A DNA stretch of 64,000 nt from the NCBI GenBank assembly GCA_032622095.1, contig CP136063.1, positions 25,980,987 through 26,044,986 on the forward strand. Direction: 5' to 3'. This document shows positions 31,925 through 42,074 of this stretch, one piece after another. Numbering within the stretch: position 1 is the stretch's first letter; each line of letters starts with the position of its first letter. Origin of the DNA: Siphonodentalium dalli. Lineage: Eukaryota; Mollusca; Scaphopoda; Gadilida; Siphonodentaliidae. Both the position numbers and the translations under genes were made by a program. The notes below the pieces were generated by a model, which saw only the letters and a list, made by a program, of their open reading frames with translations, was not told the origin of the DNA and ran no database searches.

Positions 31925-32570
31925 AGGAAATGCTTCTATCGTTTAATATTAATTTTATTTCGAATATTTTCTGGCATGAAAAGGTGTGGTTGTTTAGCTA
32001 ACGAACAATAGTGGTTACTGTTTACAGATTCCGGAAATTTTATTGTGTAATTTTGTCAGATTTTGTCACAAATGAACGTTAATTATACCGGTACTCATTA
32101 TCGTTTATAACTATGGAATAAAACATTAAAACCAATCAATCTGTGACATTTGACGTTCGGTACGTAGCTATATGAACAACCTAATGCTCAATATCGCTAT
32201 GTGGTATCAACCGAATGGCATGTTAAACGGGGGGCCCCCGGTGGTCCAGTCGGTAGAGTGCCAGGTGGATTACGCCGTCACAGGCCGTCCAGCGCTGACG
32301 AAACTGGTTCGAACCCCGTCATAGGAAGGGTGACCGGAATCGTGTATCTGGGCAAGTTTGTCAGTTGCTTTCCGGGGGTCGGTAGTTTCTACACGCAGTG
32401 GAACAATTTCCCGGTGAAATTAAGCCTGTGTGGTCTTTCCTCCACCCGTAAAATTGACAACGTCGTGTGTGCTAGAACGACGATAAACCCTTTAAAACAA
32501 ACAAACAAACAAACAGCATGTTAAACGCGCCCAATAAACTATTCGAAATAAAATCAATATTAATTGATAA
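31925..32570 (-). mobile_element. MITE-A fragment, reverse orientation, interrupted by a SINE
   Basis: MITE sequence runs 31925-32229 and resumes at 32528-32570 after the SINE insertion ('aatattaattttatttcgaa', 'ttagctaacgaacaatagtg', 'ctgtgacatttgac.ttcgg', then 'cgcgcccaataaactattcg'). The right-hand terminal part is lost where the next forward MITE-A copy begins. Confidence 0.75.
32230..32515 (+). mobile_element. tRNA-derived SINE with 12-bp target duplications
   Basis: The head has RNA polymerase III boxes: A-box-like TGGTCCAGTCGG (about 32242-32253) and a perfect B box GGTTCGAACCC (32307-32317). It ends in an (AAAC)n tail. GCATGTTAAACG stands immediately on both sides (32218-32229 and 32516-32527), a perfect 12-bp target-site duplication. 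The element is 286 bp. The tRNA-like head is not a functional tRNA because it lacks a complete cloverleaf and acceptor stem. Confidence 0.9.
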
Positions 32571-32932
32571 AGATGGATTATCTCTTTAAATAACAAATTT
32601 GAAATAGTTGCGTGGTTATAAAATAATAAATATGAATTGAATACCCCTGTCTGAAAAGACTTATATCAATTTATGTTGATCTTATTTCGAATATTTTATT
32701 ATGAAATGAGATGATTAATTGGGACACTTTATTTGTCTATTTTTTAGAACATACCATTCATGTGATACCATATAGCGACAGAGATAATTATGCTGTTCCT
32801 ATAGCTATGTACCTAACGTTAAATGTCCCAGATTTATTGGTTGTATTGGTTTATTCCATATTTATGAGCGATAATGAGCATAATGAACGTTCATTTGTGA
32901 CCAAATTACACAATAGAATGCCTGGTCTCTGT
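32571..32932 (+). mobile_element. MITE-A copy, interrupted by the hAT relic
   Basis: Starts with AAAGATGGATTATCTCTTTA and runs through 'tgtccagattta', 'ttcatttgtgaccaaattac' and 'gcctggtctctgt'. It is then broken by the hAT element and continues as 'gtctgttaaaagtaaccac' at 34497-34515 before ending at zinc-finger locus 4. Confidence 0.7.
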
Positions 32933-34496
32933 CAGGGATGGGGTAATTGTAATTTGTAATTGTAATTGACTGTAATTAATTACATTTTTTCAAGTAATTG
33001 CATGTAATTGAGTTTATTCTCAATTACATGTAATTGCAATTGTAATTGGGTATGGTGTAATTGTAATTGTAATTAAGGTCTAATTTTAAATTACTTCAAA
33101 ATCACAGGTACTTGTTCTTCTCAAAGTTCTCTTCCATGATTCATCCAATTATTTCATCCAAACTTCAAAGTATAAGACTGGTGACTGGCTATCACTATGT
33201 TGTCACAACACTCGAGTTTATATCCACTGTCTCAATTGTGAATTCTGTTGACACCTGCTGTTTGTTTGCTTAAGCATTGGTTAACCTTTGATGCATGTTT
33301 TGATAAATACAATGAGAAACCAACTTCAAATAATTGACAATTATAGATCACTAATAGATCACTCTTGTGATCATGTTTTTATTACCTCCATCTGATATGG
33401 TATATAAGCAATGGTAAATGGGAGAAATTCATACCAACCATTGCTAATTTTATCAACATGTCTACAAAAAATCTGGCAGCATTGTGATCTGTCGAAAGAC
33501 ACATTGGGTCCTATGAAAGCAAAGTGCAAACTTTTCCCAACTACCATCTCCTGTTCCAAAACAGTTACCTCCAATTTTGTGACACATCTGAAGGTAAGTT
33601 CCCATTTCTATGTACTAGTATTGTTTAATAACATTGACATATTAATTCAGTCATATGGTGGTATTGGTGTATGCATTCTTTGTTGTCCCTTCTAATTTGC
33701 AAATGAATGACAAAGTGCTTGAAAGTGGTGACAAATATCTGCCTCAGTAATCCCCCAATTAGCAGTGTCTAGTGGAGGCATTGTGTCACCAGTAAGCTGG
33801 TGGCCACAAAGGCTAATTATGTTAATTACTCTAATTAACAATTAGAGTGTTGATAATCTCATTGTCCTTTACAATGGCCTGGCTGTGTGACTGACTTACT
33901 GAGACAGTCTTATTTACTTAATAATGAAATGATGGATACATGTATATGTTACTAAAATACTCTATTATTTTCATTTTATAGCGAAAGCATCGAGATATAT
34001 ACACAGTCACACACTAGAATCTTTCAGTATGTAAAAAACATCAGCCAAGAACCAAATCATTGAAGATAGTTAGCAAAGTTCTAAAATCTCTGATATCATC
34101 TGAATTTCTAGAAGATCAACCCGGCTACTAGCTGCCAATACAGCATGCTGGAATTGTTAGCTCTGTTCTACGAACACCAGTCCTATCCTGAGCTCAGTAC
34201 ATTGGCTGCTCTTTGCAAAGTGTGCTTCATTAGTGTGCTTCTTCGTGTATTTTATCTTGCTTGTGTTAAATTTATGTTTTGTTATCAAAAAAATTATTTA
34301 TCATATAGATAAATAGTGTTCCTATTTCAATTCTGTATTGAAATGTAATTGTAATTGTAATTGAATTACATTTCAAAGTAATTGTAATTGTAATTAATTA
34401 CATTGTGAAATAGATGTAATGGGAATTGTAATTGAAAAATGTTGAAGTAATTGTAATTGTAATTAATTACATTCACAAGTAATTGCCCCAAGCCTG
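32933..34496 (+). mobile_element. hAT transposon relic (1.56 kb) with AATTGTAATTG subterminal repeats
   Basis: The ends are CAGGGATGGGGTAATTGTAA and, inverted on the right, CAGGCTTGGGGCAATTACTT. Both are followed inward by many TAATTGTAATTG words (32950-33075; 34335-34480). Flanks are GTCTCTGT on the left and GTCTGTTA on the right. The MITE-A consensus reads ggtctctgttaacag at this point, so an 8-bp duplication with a 2-base loss on the right is the simplest reading, as expected for hAT. An internal BED-finger exon pair is still visible. Confidence 0.75.
33500..34140 (+). pseudogene. BED-type zinc finger of the hAT relic, split by an intron
   Basis: Exon sequence up to 33593 reads 'KAKCKLFPTTISCSKTVTSN' followed by FVTHLK, then a consensus donor GTAAGT (33594-33599). 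A T-rich tract and acceptor TTTTATAG end at 33981. The next exon opens with codons for RKH, so the finger's H-x4-H (HLKRKH) is completed only after splicing. The expected second zinc cysteine is F here. Downstream the frame has stops (about 34015 on), so no transposase survives. BED fingers bind the transposon ends. Confidence 0.65.
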
Positions 34497-34509
34497 GTCT
34501 GTTAAAAGT

Positions 34510-36140
34510 AACCACATAATTTCCCACATTCCTTACACTCGTATCGTTTAACACCAGAATGGACTCGCGTGTGTTCAGTCAATCGAGACTTTGTAGCGAA
34601 GCATCTCTCACAGATATCACACGTATAAGGTTTCTCTCCCGTATGGCTCCTCTGATGTACAGTCAGAGCGGAACCGAAGTGAATGGCTTGTCGCACTCTG
34701 AACCTAACGTTTTTGAGTCATGGCATCATATTGAGCGAACTCTTTTCCACAAATATCACATTAAAAAGCTTCTCTTCCGTATGGGTCCCATTGTGTCTAG
34801 TCGCCAGTTGAGAGAAGGATCTGCCACATGCTACGCACTCGTATGGTTTAACACCAGAATGGACTCGTGCCAATCGAGACTGTGTAGCGAATCCTCGCTC
34901 ACATATTCCACACTTATAGGGTGTGTCTCCCGTGTGAATCATCATGCATGTGATGAGTCAGATTAGGCTGTTGAGCGAACTCCTTACCACAAACATTACA
35001 TACAAATGGCTTCTTCCGCTTGTGTTGAATCAAAGCAGCCTTTTGGGCGGATATCTTCCCACAATTATTACATTTAGACGGATTCTCTCCCGCATGAATC
35101 AGCGTGTGTCTAGTCAGTGCAATAGCATGAGAGAAGAATTTGCCACATTCCATACACTCGAATGTTTTATCACCAGAATGGATTCTTACGTGTGCAGTCA
35201 AGTGACCCTGCAAAGAACATCTTCTCTCACAAATGTCACATTTAAACTACTTATCTCGCGTATGGATCCTTTTATGTTTCGTCAATGCGCTAGCATGAGA
35301 GAAGAATTTGCCGCATATCGTCCAGTCGTATGGTTTAACATCGGAATGGATTCTCAAGTGATCAGTCAAGTGACCCTGTCTTGCGAATCCTCTCTCACAA
35401 ATGTCACATTTAAACGGCTTCTCTCCCGTGTGGATCCTCTTGTGTTCGGCCAGTCCATTAGCTTGAATGAAGCATTTCCCACATTCTATACACTTGTATG
35501 ATTTGACACCCAAATGGATTCGCATGTGTGAAGTCAAGTAAGTATGTAAAGTAAATTCTCTCCCACAAATGCCACATTTATAAGGCTTATCTCCCGTATG
35601 ATTGATCCGCGTGTGTTGAGTCAAATTACCACCTTCAGCGAATTCTTTTTCACAAATATTATATTTAAACGGCTTCTCTCCCGTATGGATCCGCTTGTGT
35701 CTAGTCAGTGCACTAGCATGAGAGAAGAATTTGCCACATTCCGTACATTCGTATGGTTTAACACCAGAATGGATTCTCATGTGATCAATCAAGGATTCCT
35801 GTCTAGTGAATCTTTTCTCGCAAATTTCAGCGAATTCTTTTTCACAAATATTATATTTAAACGGCTTCTCTCCCGTATGGACCCTCATGTGTACAGTCCG
35901 CTGACCATGTTGAGCGAACTGTTTCTCACAAATGTCACATTTATATGGTTTCTCTCCCGTATGGGTCCTCTGATGTACAGTCAGAGCTGAAACCGAAGTG
36001 AATGACTTATCACACTCTGAACACAGATGTGGTCGCTCCCCTTTGTGTACTTGATTATGTGAGATCAGTGAGCTCTTATCACTGAAAGTCATCTCACATA
36101 AAACACATCTAAACAACTTCTTATTTGTCTGCGGTTTCAT
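34510..36140 (-). pseudogene. C2H2 zinc-finger locus 4 (TGEKP type), broken
   Basis: The ATG at 36140 (MKPQTNKKLFRC) starts a 297-residue frame with about ten fingers. A TAG at 35247-35249 stops it, but the same frame continues with four more fingers to about 34930. A frameshift then leads to '[18 protein letters not shown]', and another leads to '[16 protein letters not shown]' and the end at about 34510. Linkers are TGEKP and SGVKP alternately and finger types alternate ('CDICE..FA' and 'ECGKFFSHASALT'), so this family is unlike loci 1-3. A stretch around 'FKYNICEKEFAE', lacking one zinc cysteine (C to Y or N), occurs twice with nearly identical DNA (35637-35690 and 35828-35880). The 3' end runs into MITE-A. 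Confidence 0.8.
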
Positions 36141-36159
36141 TCTGTAATTAAATCACGAA

Positions 36160-36320
36160 ATGTGGTATATCTCGCTGTCCTACTTATCCCGTATATTGTG
36201 TCGCGTCTCGCTGTTCTGTATATCCCAGTTTAGAGGCTTAGTATGTCTCGACGTTTTGTATATCCCAGTAAGGAGCCGTAGTATGTCTCGTTGTCCTATA
36301 TCCCAATCTAGAATAAGGAG
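36160..36320. repeat. ~41-bp tandem repeat upstream of zinc-finger locus 4
   Basis: Four diverged units contain 'tatgtctcg.tgt.ctgtatatcccagt..agagccgtag' (starts near 36165, 36205, 36245 and 36285). They lie 20-180 bases upstream of the locus 4 start codon. Confidence 0.75.
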
Positions 36321-36480
36321 GATGGCATATATGAGAGAATGTATTGACATAACACTAGTTATGCATATATAAGAGAATACACTGGCACAAAATATTCAAT
36401 GCTACACCAGCACAGCCCACGCCATATAGTCTATAGTACTGGCCCCACCATTGACCCCCGTAAGATTTTCACGTGGAGAA
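36321..36480. other. Spacer with half-hairpin words
   Basis: Contains 'tatatgagagaatgtattga' and 'tatataagagaat.cactggc', which are single-arm relatives of the foldback element that follows. Confidence 0.5.
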
Positions 36481-36481
36481 C

Positions 36482-36940
36482 GGACTATATGTGACCCGCC
36501 ATATCAAATCCAGTCGGAAGTCGGGATTTGTTTACCCTGTGCCAATGCATTCTCTTATATATGCGAGTCGACCATAGGTCGCCTCGCATATATAAGAGAA
36601 TGCATTGGCCTAACAATTTTTTACAATTTTAATAATTTGTTCTTGTATTCTTTAATAATTTTATAATTTCACCCCTACAGAGCCCCAGTCAAACATGAGC
36701 AGACGACACTCTTCTATATATGTGTGGGGCTCCCTGCAGGGTAATGGATGTTGTTTATTTTATGACCTAAAAATTGTAAGAAACATTTATTTAAAGAACA
36801 TGATAAAACATTGTTAGGCCAATGCATTCTCTTATATATGCGAGGCGACGTATGGTCGACTCGCATATATCAGAGAATGCATTGGCACAGGGTAAAAAAA
36901 ATCCCGACTTCCGACTGGATTTCATATGGCGGGTCACAAA
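36482..36940. repeat. Foldback element made of nested palindromes
   Basis: The outer arms (about 36482-36625 and 36812-36940) are inverted copies: 'tgacccgccatat', 'aaatccagtcggaagtcggg', 'accctgtgccaatgcattct' on the left and their complements on the right. Each arm contains its own hairpin: GCCAATGCATTCTCTTATAT, then 'atgcgag', a short loop, then 'ctcgcatatat.agagaatg' (36540-36611 and 36822-36890). The centre (36626-36811) is unique. Confidence 0.85.
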
Positions 36941-37603
36941 TGTTTTCAAAAAAAGGCGGTTACTGACCCGCTTGGCTTCTTTGAGAAATATATTTCGAGA
37001 AATGCTAGCTCCTTAACAGAAATCTCACCCCACATAATGCTCATTGTACTTTGATGAACAATTATTAATATACATGAATGTTGAAAATTCATATTGATGA
37101 TAACAACATTAGTATCTATTATTTTGGATCCGAAACTATGTAGTACAGGGAACACCAACATTAATGAGCGAAAACCCCATAGGAACATTAGTTGGAACAC
37201 CTATATAGGCCTAAGTGGGGATATTAGTAGGAACTTTACCCCTTTATACGCATTCGGAGACCATAGGAAAATTAGTAGGAACCTCAATATTGATGCTAGA
37301 AAAGGCTTAGGAACGTTAGCAGATAAAGCAACACAAGCGTTTGGAGACCACAGGAGCATTAGTAGGAAGACCTATAAAAGCGATTGGTGGCTACTAGGAA
37401 CATCTATATTAGTGTTCCGGTACTAAGCTAATATGCACAAATCGGTCTGTGGGAACACTTACCGAACATTAGGCTACTCAGTGAACACTATCAATAATGT
37501 TATGGCGTATACTAAGTACTTACTGATACAATGGATCAAGAGTGTCTTCAGTGTTCTTACTAGTGCTCTCAGACACTTCGCAGAACACTCCCAAACAATA
37601 AAG
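36941..37603. other. Spacer with short 'ggaacattagtaggaac' repeats
   Basis: Between 37085 and 37420 the words 'ggaacatt.agt.ggaa' and 'acctatata' recur at irregular spacing of 40-80 bases, suggesting a degraded minisatellite. No gene is seen. Confidence 0.45.
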
Positions 37604-37740
37604 ATGGATTATCTCTTTAAATAACAAATTTTAAATAGTTGCGTGGGTATCCAATAATAGATATGAACTGAACACCTATGTCCGGAAACGCTTCTATCAA
37701 TTAATATTGATTTGATTTCGAATATTAAATCGGGCCCGTT
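37604..37740 (+). mobile_element. MITE-A left-end fragment
   Basis: AAAGATGGATTATCTCTTTA to 'aatattaaatcgggcccgtt', then truncated. It adjoins the full-length copy in reverse orientation. Confidence 0.75.
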
Positions 37741-37758
37741 GATGTATAATGAGTATAA

Positions 37759-38272
37759 TTAAAGGTGAATTATCTCTTTGTAAACATGTATTATATAGTT
37801 ACCGTGGTATAAAATATTAGATTTGAATCGAAGACTCCTGTCCAGAAGTGCTTCTATCGATTAATATTAATTTTATTTCGAATATTTTCTGGTCTAACAA
37901 GGTGTGTTTGTTCAGCTAACGAACAATAGTGGTTACTGTTAACAGAGACCAGAAATTATATTGTGCAATTTTGTCACAAATAAACGTTAATTATACTCAT
38001 TATCGATTATATCTGTGGAAGAAAACAATACAAACAACCAATCTGTGACATTTGACATTCGTTGCGTAGCCGTCGGAACAGCCCAGTGCTCTATATCGCA
38101 ATACGGTCGGTTCTAAAAATAGTAACATAAACAGGCCCAATTTAATATTCGAAATAAAATCAATATTAATTGATAGAAGCTTTTCCGGACATAGGTCTTC
38201 AGTTCATATCTATTATTTTATACCCACGCAACTATTTAAAAAAAATTATTTAAAGAGATAATCCATCTTTAA
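37759..38272 (-). mobile_element. Full-length MITE-A (514 bp including TTAA on both sides)
   Basis: TTAA occurs at both ends (37759-37762 and 38269-38272). The ends AAGGTGAATTATCTCTTTG and CAAATAAAGAGATAATCCATCTT-like are inverted, and the inverted similarity extends for about 150 bases on each side ('gaagactcctgtccagaagt', 'gattaatattaattttattt' and their complements), with scattered mismatches. The middle has no coding capacity. TTAA targets are typical of piggyBac-type transposases. The ends do not resemble those of a piggyBac that I know. Confidence 0.85.
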
Positions 38273-38344
38273 TATTAATTTTATTTCGAATATTTTCGGG
38301 TCTAAAAAGGTGTGTTTGTTCAGCTAACGAACAATAGTGGTTAA
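38273..38344 (-). mobile_element. MITE-A outer copy, left part
   Basis: It begins 'tattaattttatttcgaata' and reads to 'gaacaatagtgg'. The next MITE-A has inserted into it at TTAA (38341-38344). Its other half resumes at 41675 after the nested elements. Confidence 0.65.
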
Positions 38345-38617
38345 AGGTGGATTATCTCTTTTGTAAACATGTATTAATTAGTTACCGGGGTATAAAATAT
38401 TAGATTTGAATCGAAAACTCCTGTCCGGAAATGCTTCTATCGATTAATATTAATTTTATTTCGAATATTTTCTGGTCTAAAAAGGTGTGTTTGTTCAGCT
38501 AACGAACAATAGTGGTTACTGTTAACAGAGACCAGAAATTATATTGTGCAATTTCGTCACAAATAAACGTTAATTATACTCATTATCGCTTATATCTGTG
38601 GAACAAAACAATACAAA

Positions 38618-38755
38618 CTAGAATGCACTCACTGGAGCTGCCTATACTTGCGCCCATCACACATTTGACATGTTTTGTTTTGTCTTACCAACACCACTTT
38701 GAACCTCTTATCCTCCTAGACCACACCAACAAGTAAGCAGCTGAGATTGTACATA
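38618..38755 (-). repeat. Short fragment, inverted copy of 39730-39842
   Basis: 'tagaatgcactcactggagc' and 'tgcctatacttgcgcccatc' reappear inverted inside the following foldback element at 39764-39842, there attached to a (GAA)n-tailed segment that looks like a LINE 3' end. This short copy lies between MITE-A and the foldback element. Confidence 0.6.
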
Positions 38756-40858
38756 GTTACTTGCGCCAGTCCATGCTGGACGCAAGTAATGTTTTCGGTT
38801 CGGATCTTTGTCTGTCCTTCCGTGAATATGTTACGTCATACCGGAAGTACATATTGTAAAAAAAATGAACACGCGCTAATATGAAATGGTTGCATCAATT
38901 GTAATTTAAATCCACATATATACTTAATTTGCATTGTTATCTGGTTTTATTTTGGTAATAAATCGTTCATAAATGAACAATATTGAAAAATTTCAAAAAG
39001 TTCCAAAATTTCAAAAAGTTCCAAAATTTCAAAAACTTTACAAATTTCAAAAACTTCAAGATTATCAAAAATTTCAAAAAACTTAGTAATTTTTATAGGC
39101 GCCAAATTACCACCAAGACGTATACCCTTATAAACTGCGGGTCAGTCCTAGTAACGTGCACGTCAACGCATTTGAAGTTTTCAATGCGAATGTCACTTTA
39201 ACATTATCCCACAGTGAGTGCCTAGTGTCACTTTAACATTCATCCATAGTGAGTGCCTTGTGTCACTTTAACAATCATCCCCCGTGAGAGCCTATTGTCC
39301 CTTTAATATTCAAATACTGAGTGCATTTTGTCCCTTTAATATTCAGGGCGGAAGCTGCCCATCGTTCATCGAGGTCATCACGTGATATACATGTAGATAA
39401 TACATCGTTCACATGGAGAGACTTCGTTCAGCGAGCGCAGTGTGTCACTTTAACATTCAAGACTGAAGCTATCCCCATCAAGGTCCTCACGTAATATACA
39501 TGTAGATAATACACCATGCATCGGAGTGGCCTAAATCTGATAGTTGGTTAACAGGTAAAAAACACTACCAATATGTCTCACCTGTAATTAGATCGGATAG
39601 AGTTATCGTTCCTAATATGCAGCCAACTGGGGTCCATATCATCATAACAGGGATATTATGTCCGTACACACAACTATTTCAGCGATGGATGAACAGAGAT
39701 TTGATATCTAGATTTTTGTTATCGATCTCTCAAACGAGGGGCCAGCACCCGTGGTTCAAACTGTTGTTGGCAAGACACCACACAACATGCCAAATGTGTG
39801 ATGGGCGCAAGTATAGGCAGCTCCAGTGAGTGCATTCTAGTTTTAACTGTTTTTAATACGAAAACTACCCTTTTATTAATAGTATAAAAATACCCAAAAC
39901 ATTCCACTCAACGGCTAATAATGGTCAGCAAATGACCGAAGGCTGTAACCAGAAGAAGAAGAAGAACCACGGGTGTTGGCTCCTCGTTTGAGAGATCGAT
40001 AAAAACAAATATAGATATCAAATCTCAGTTCATTCATCGCTGAAATATTTGTGTACACGGACAGACTATTTCAAGTTGATCTATTACACTAATGATACGT
40101 AGGAGTTGTTTGACATATTTATAGAACAATAGAGACATCGTTTACATGAAGGGTGTGAAGATGATTGATTGCCGATGATTACATACCAATTGGGTTAAAT
40201 TACTGGTTTGACTAGAATGATGTCAAGCGTGTATGCCATAGCACTTCAGCGGCAAAAACCGTCAAAGTAAGTTACAAATACCGACACAAATAAATAAAAG
40301 ACACGCGACCACGCGAACAGTGTGTCAATGTGAGCATGCCCTTATAGCGACTGATCTATACAGTCTTCGGGAACATATCATCAAAATGTCTATTGCGTTG
40401 AAAATGAGAAAGGTTGTTTTCCCAGTTAATTATATATATATATTTATAATAATAGAACACGAAATTGTTGGCAGTTAGAATGGTTTAGCCTGCCGGTGCA
40501 ATACGGGTCTCAGCTGTTTGGACATCGACGCGATCAAGTCTGGTGTTTTGCGCGCCCATGTAGCTTGTGACGTCCTGATGTGCGTCATGACGTCATCGCG
40601 TCTTGATCGGTTTCCAGAAAGAAATCATTCAATATTGTTCATTTATGAACGATTTATAACCAAAATAAAACCAGATAACAATTAACTATATATGTTGATT
40701 TAAATTACAATTGATGCAACCATTTCATATTATTCCGTGTGCATTCTTTACAGTATGTACTTCCGGTATGACGTAACATATTCACGGAAGGACAGACAAC
40801 AGACAAAGATCGGCACCGAAAACATTACTTGCGTCCAGCATGGACTGGCGCAAGTAAC
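38756..40858. mobile_element. 2.1-kb element with ~230-bp inverted ends and terminal hairpins
   Basis: The arms 38756-38985 and about 40625-40858 are inverted copies of high similarity. Each outermost end is itself a hairpin (ACTTGCGCCAGTCCATGCTG then 'gacgcaagt'). The interior holds an AAAATTTCAAAAAGTTCC tandem run (38983-39080), a ~37-bp minisatellite (39150-39345), a LINE-like 3' end with (GAA)n (39764-39965) and a further inverted pair (39640-39765 against 39965-40075). No transposase is visible, so it is non-autonomous. Confidence 0.8.
39150..39345. repeat. ~37-48-bp minisatellite
   Basis: Five diverged units carry 'tgtcactttaacattcatcc' followed by 'tagtgagtgcct'. It lies inside the 2.1-kb foldback element. 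Confidence 0.75.
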
Positions 40859-41091
40859 AACCAATCTGTGACATTTGACATTCGTTGCGTAGCCGTAGGA
40901 ACAGCCCGGTGCTCTATATCGCAATACGGTCTCATCCGAATCGTCGGTTCTAAAAATAGTAACATAAACGAAATAAAATCAATATTAATTGAGAGAAGTT
41001 TTTCCGGACATATTTCTTCAGTTCATATCTATTATTTTATACCCACGCAACTATTTAAAATTTGTTGTTTAAAGAGATAATGTATCTTTAA

Positions 41092-41674
41092 AGGGGTACT
41101 GTACGCCAAATGTTGTTGTTGGTTTCTATAGTCTCCGAGTCTGAGAATAAGGTAACACTTTTTTCATTATTTGAAAGTCTGTTGAGTACGAAGTAGTGTT
41201 ACGGATGACACATTTACCGGAATGCAAAAATACAAATTGTCGTTGTCGAGTAATTTTTGTACAGTTTTCAACCAAATGAATCAAATAAAAGTTATATTAT
41301 AGGCATACTAGTCCCATATAATCATTCAAGTTATTGTATCGTCGCTAGTCAGTGAGTGGCTTGAGTGTTCTCCCCGTATCATCATAATATTTTAAGCGAT
41401 CGTGTGTGCGATCGGTTTAACAAGCCAGTATCCCTCATTTACTTTATTTGATTACGCAAATTCGTAATTTAATTGACGCCATTTTATGGCTCCAGTCATA
41501 AATTCAATTTATATCAAATTATTAACTTTTAAATTATTAAATTTTAAGATAGCCTATTAACCTGAGCGTTTACAGAATACATCTTCGACTCAAATTACTT
41601 ATGTTTCTATATATTATCGATATTAGATCGTTGTTGTCACCGGAAATTTAATGAAAATGGCGTACAGTACCCCT
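41092..41674. mobile_element. MITE-B (583 bp), TTAA target
   Basis: The ends are AGGGGTACTGTACGCCA and its exact complement TGGCGTACAGTACCCCT, flanked by TTAA on both sides (41088-41091 and 41675-41678). It sits at the junction between the inner and outer MITE-A copies. No coding capacity. A second copy (53120-54680) is itself interrupted. Confidence 0.85.
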
Positions 41675-42034
41675 TTAAGTAACTGTTAACAGAAACTAGA
41701 AATTTGATTGTACAATTTTGTCACAAATAAACGTTAATTATACTCATTATCGCTTATATCTGTGGAACAAAAACAATACAAACAATCAATCTGGGACATT
41801 TGACTATCGGTGCGTAGCCACAGGAACAGCCCAGTGTTCTATATCGCAATATGGTATCATCCGAATGGTCTGTTCTAAAAATAGTAACATAAACGATTCC
41901 GTTTTGATATTCGAAATAAAATCAATATTAATTGATTGAAGCTTTTCCGGGCAGGGGTCTTCAGTTCATATCTATTATTTTATACCCACGCAACTATTTA
42001 AAATGTGTTATTTAAAGAGATAATCCATCTTTAA
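41675..42034 (-). mobile_element. MITE-A outer copy, right part
   Basis: Continues the outer copy from 'gtaactgttaacagaaacta' through 'ccgaatggtctgttctaaaa' to TAATCCATCTTTAA at 42021-42034. Confidence 0.75.
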
Positions 42035-42074
42035 AACAAAAATACATGGATTTCAACCGGTCAGTATTTCTGGA

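Larger units (their letters stand above)
38341..41091 (-). mobile_element. MITE-A inner copy, split by a 2.2-kb insertion
   Basis: Starts TTAAAGGTGGATTATCTCTT (38341), breaks off at 'caaaacaatacaaac' (about 38617) and resumes at 40859 with 'aaccaatctgtgacatttga', ending with TTAA at 41088-41091. Both halves belong to one copy because they are complementary in extent. Confidence 0.75.

Noticed and set aside
32230-32320. A tRNA gene
   Set aside because: B box is perfect, but there is no full cloverleaf or acceptor stem, and the sequence continues into a SINE body with tail and target duplications.
34559-35990. Plus-strand ORFs opposite zinc-finger locus 4
   Set aside because: Antisense of the finger array; the minus strand shows proper C2H2 spacing.
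41092-41674. MITE-B as part of MITE-A
   Set aside because: It has its own perfect 17-bp inverted ends and TTAA flanks, and a second copy lies at a different position within another MITE-A.
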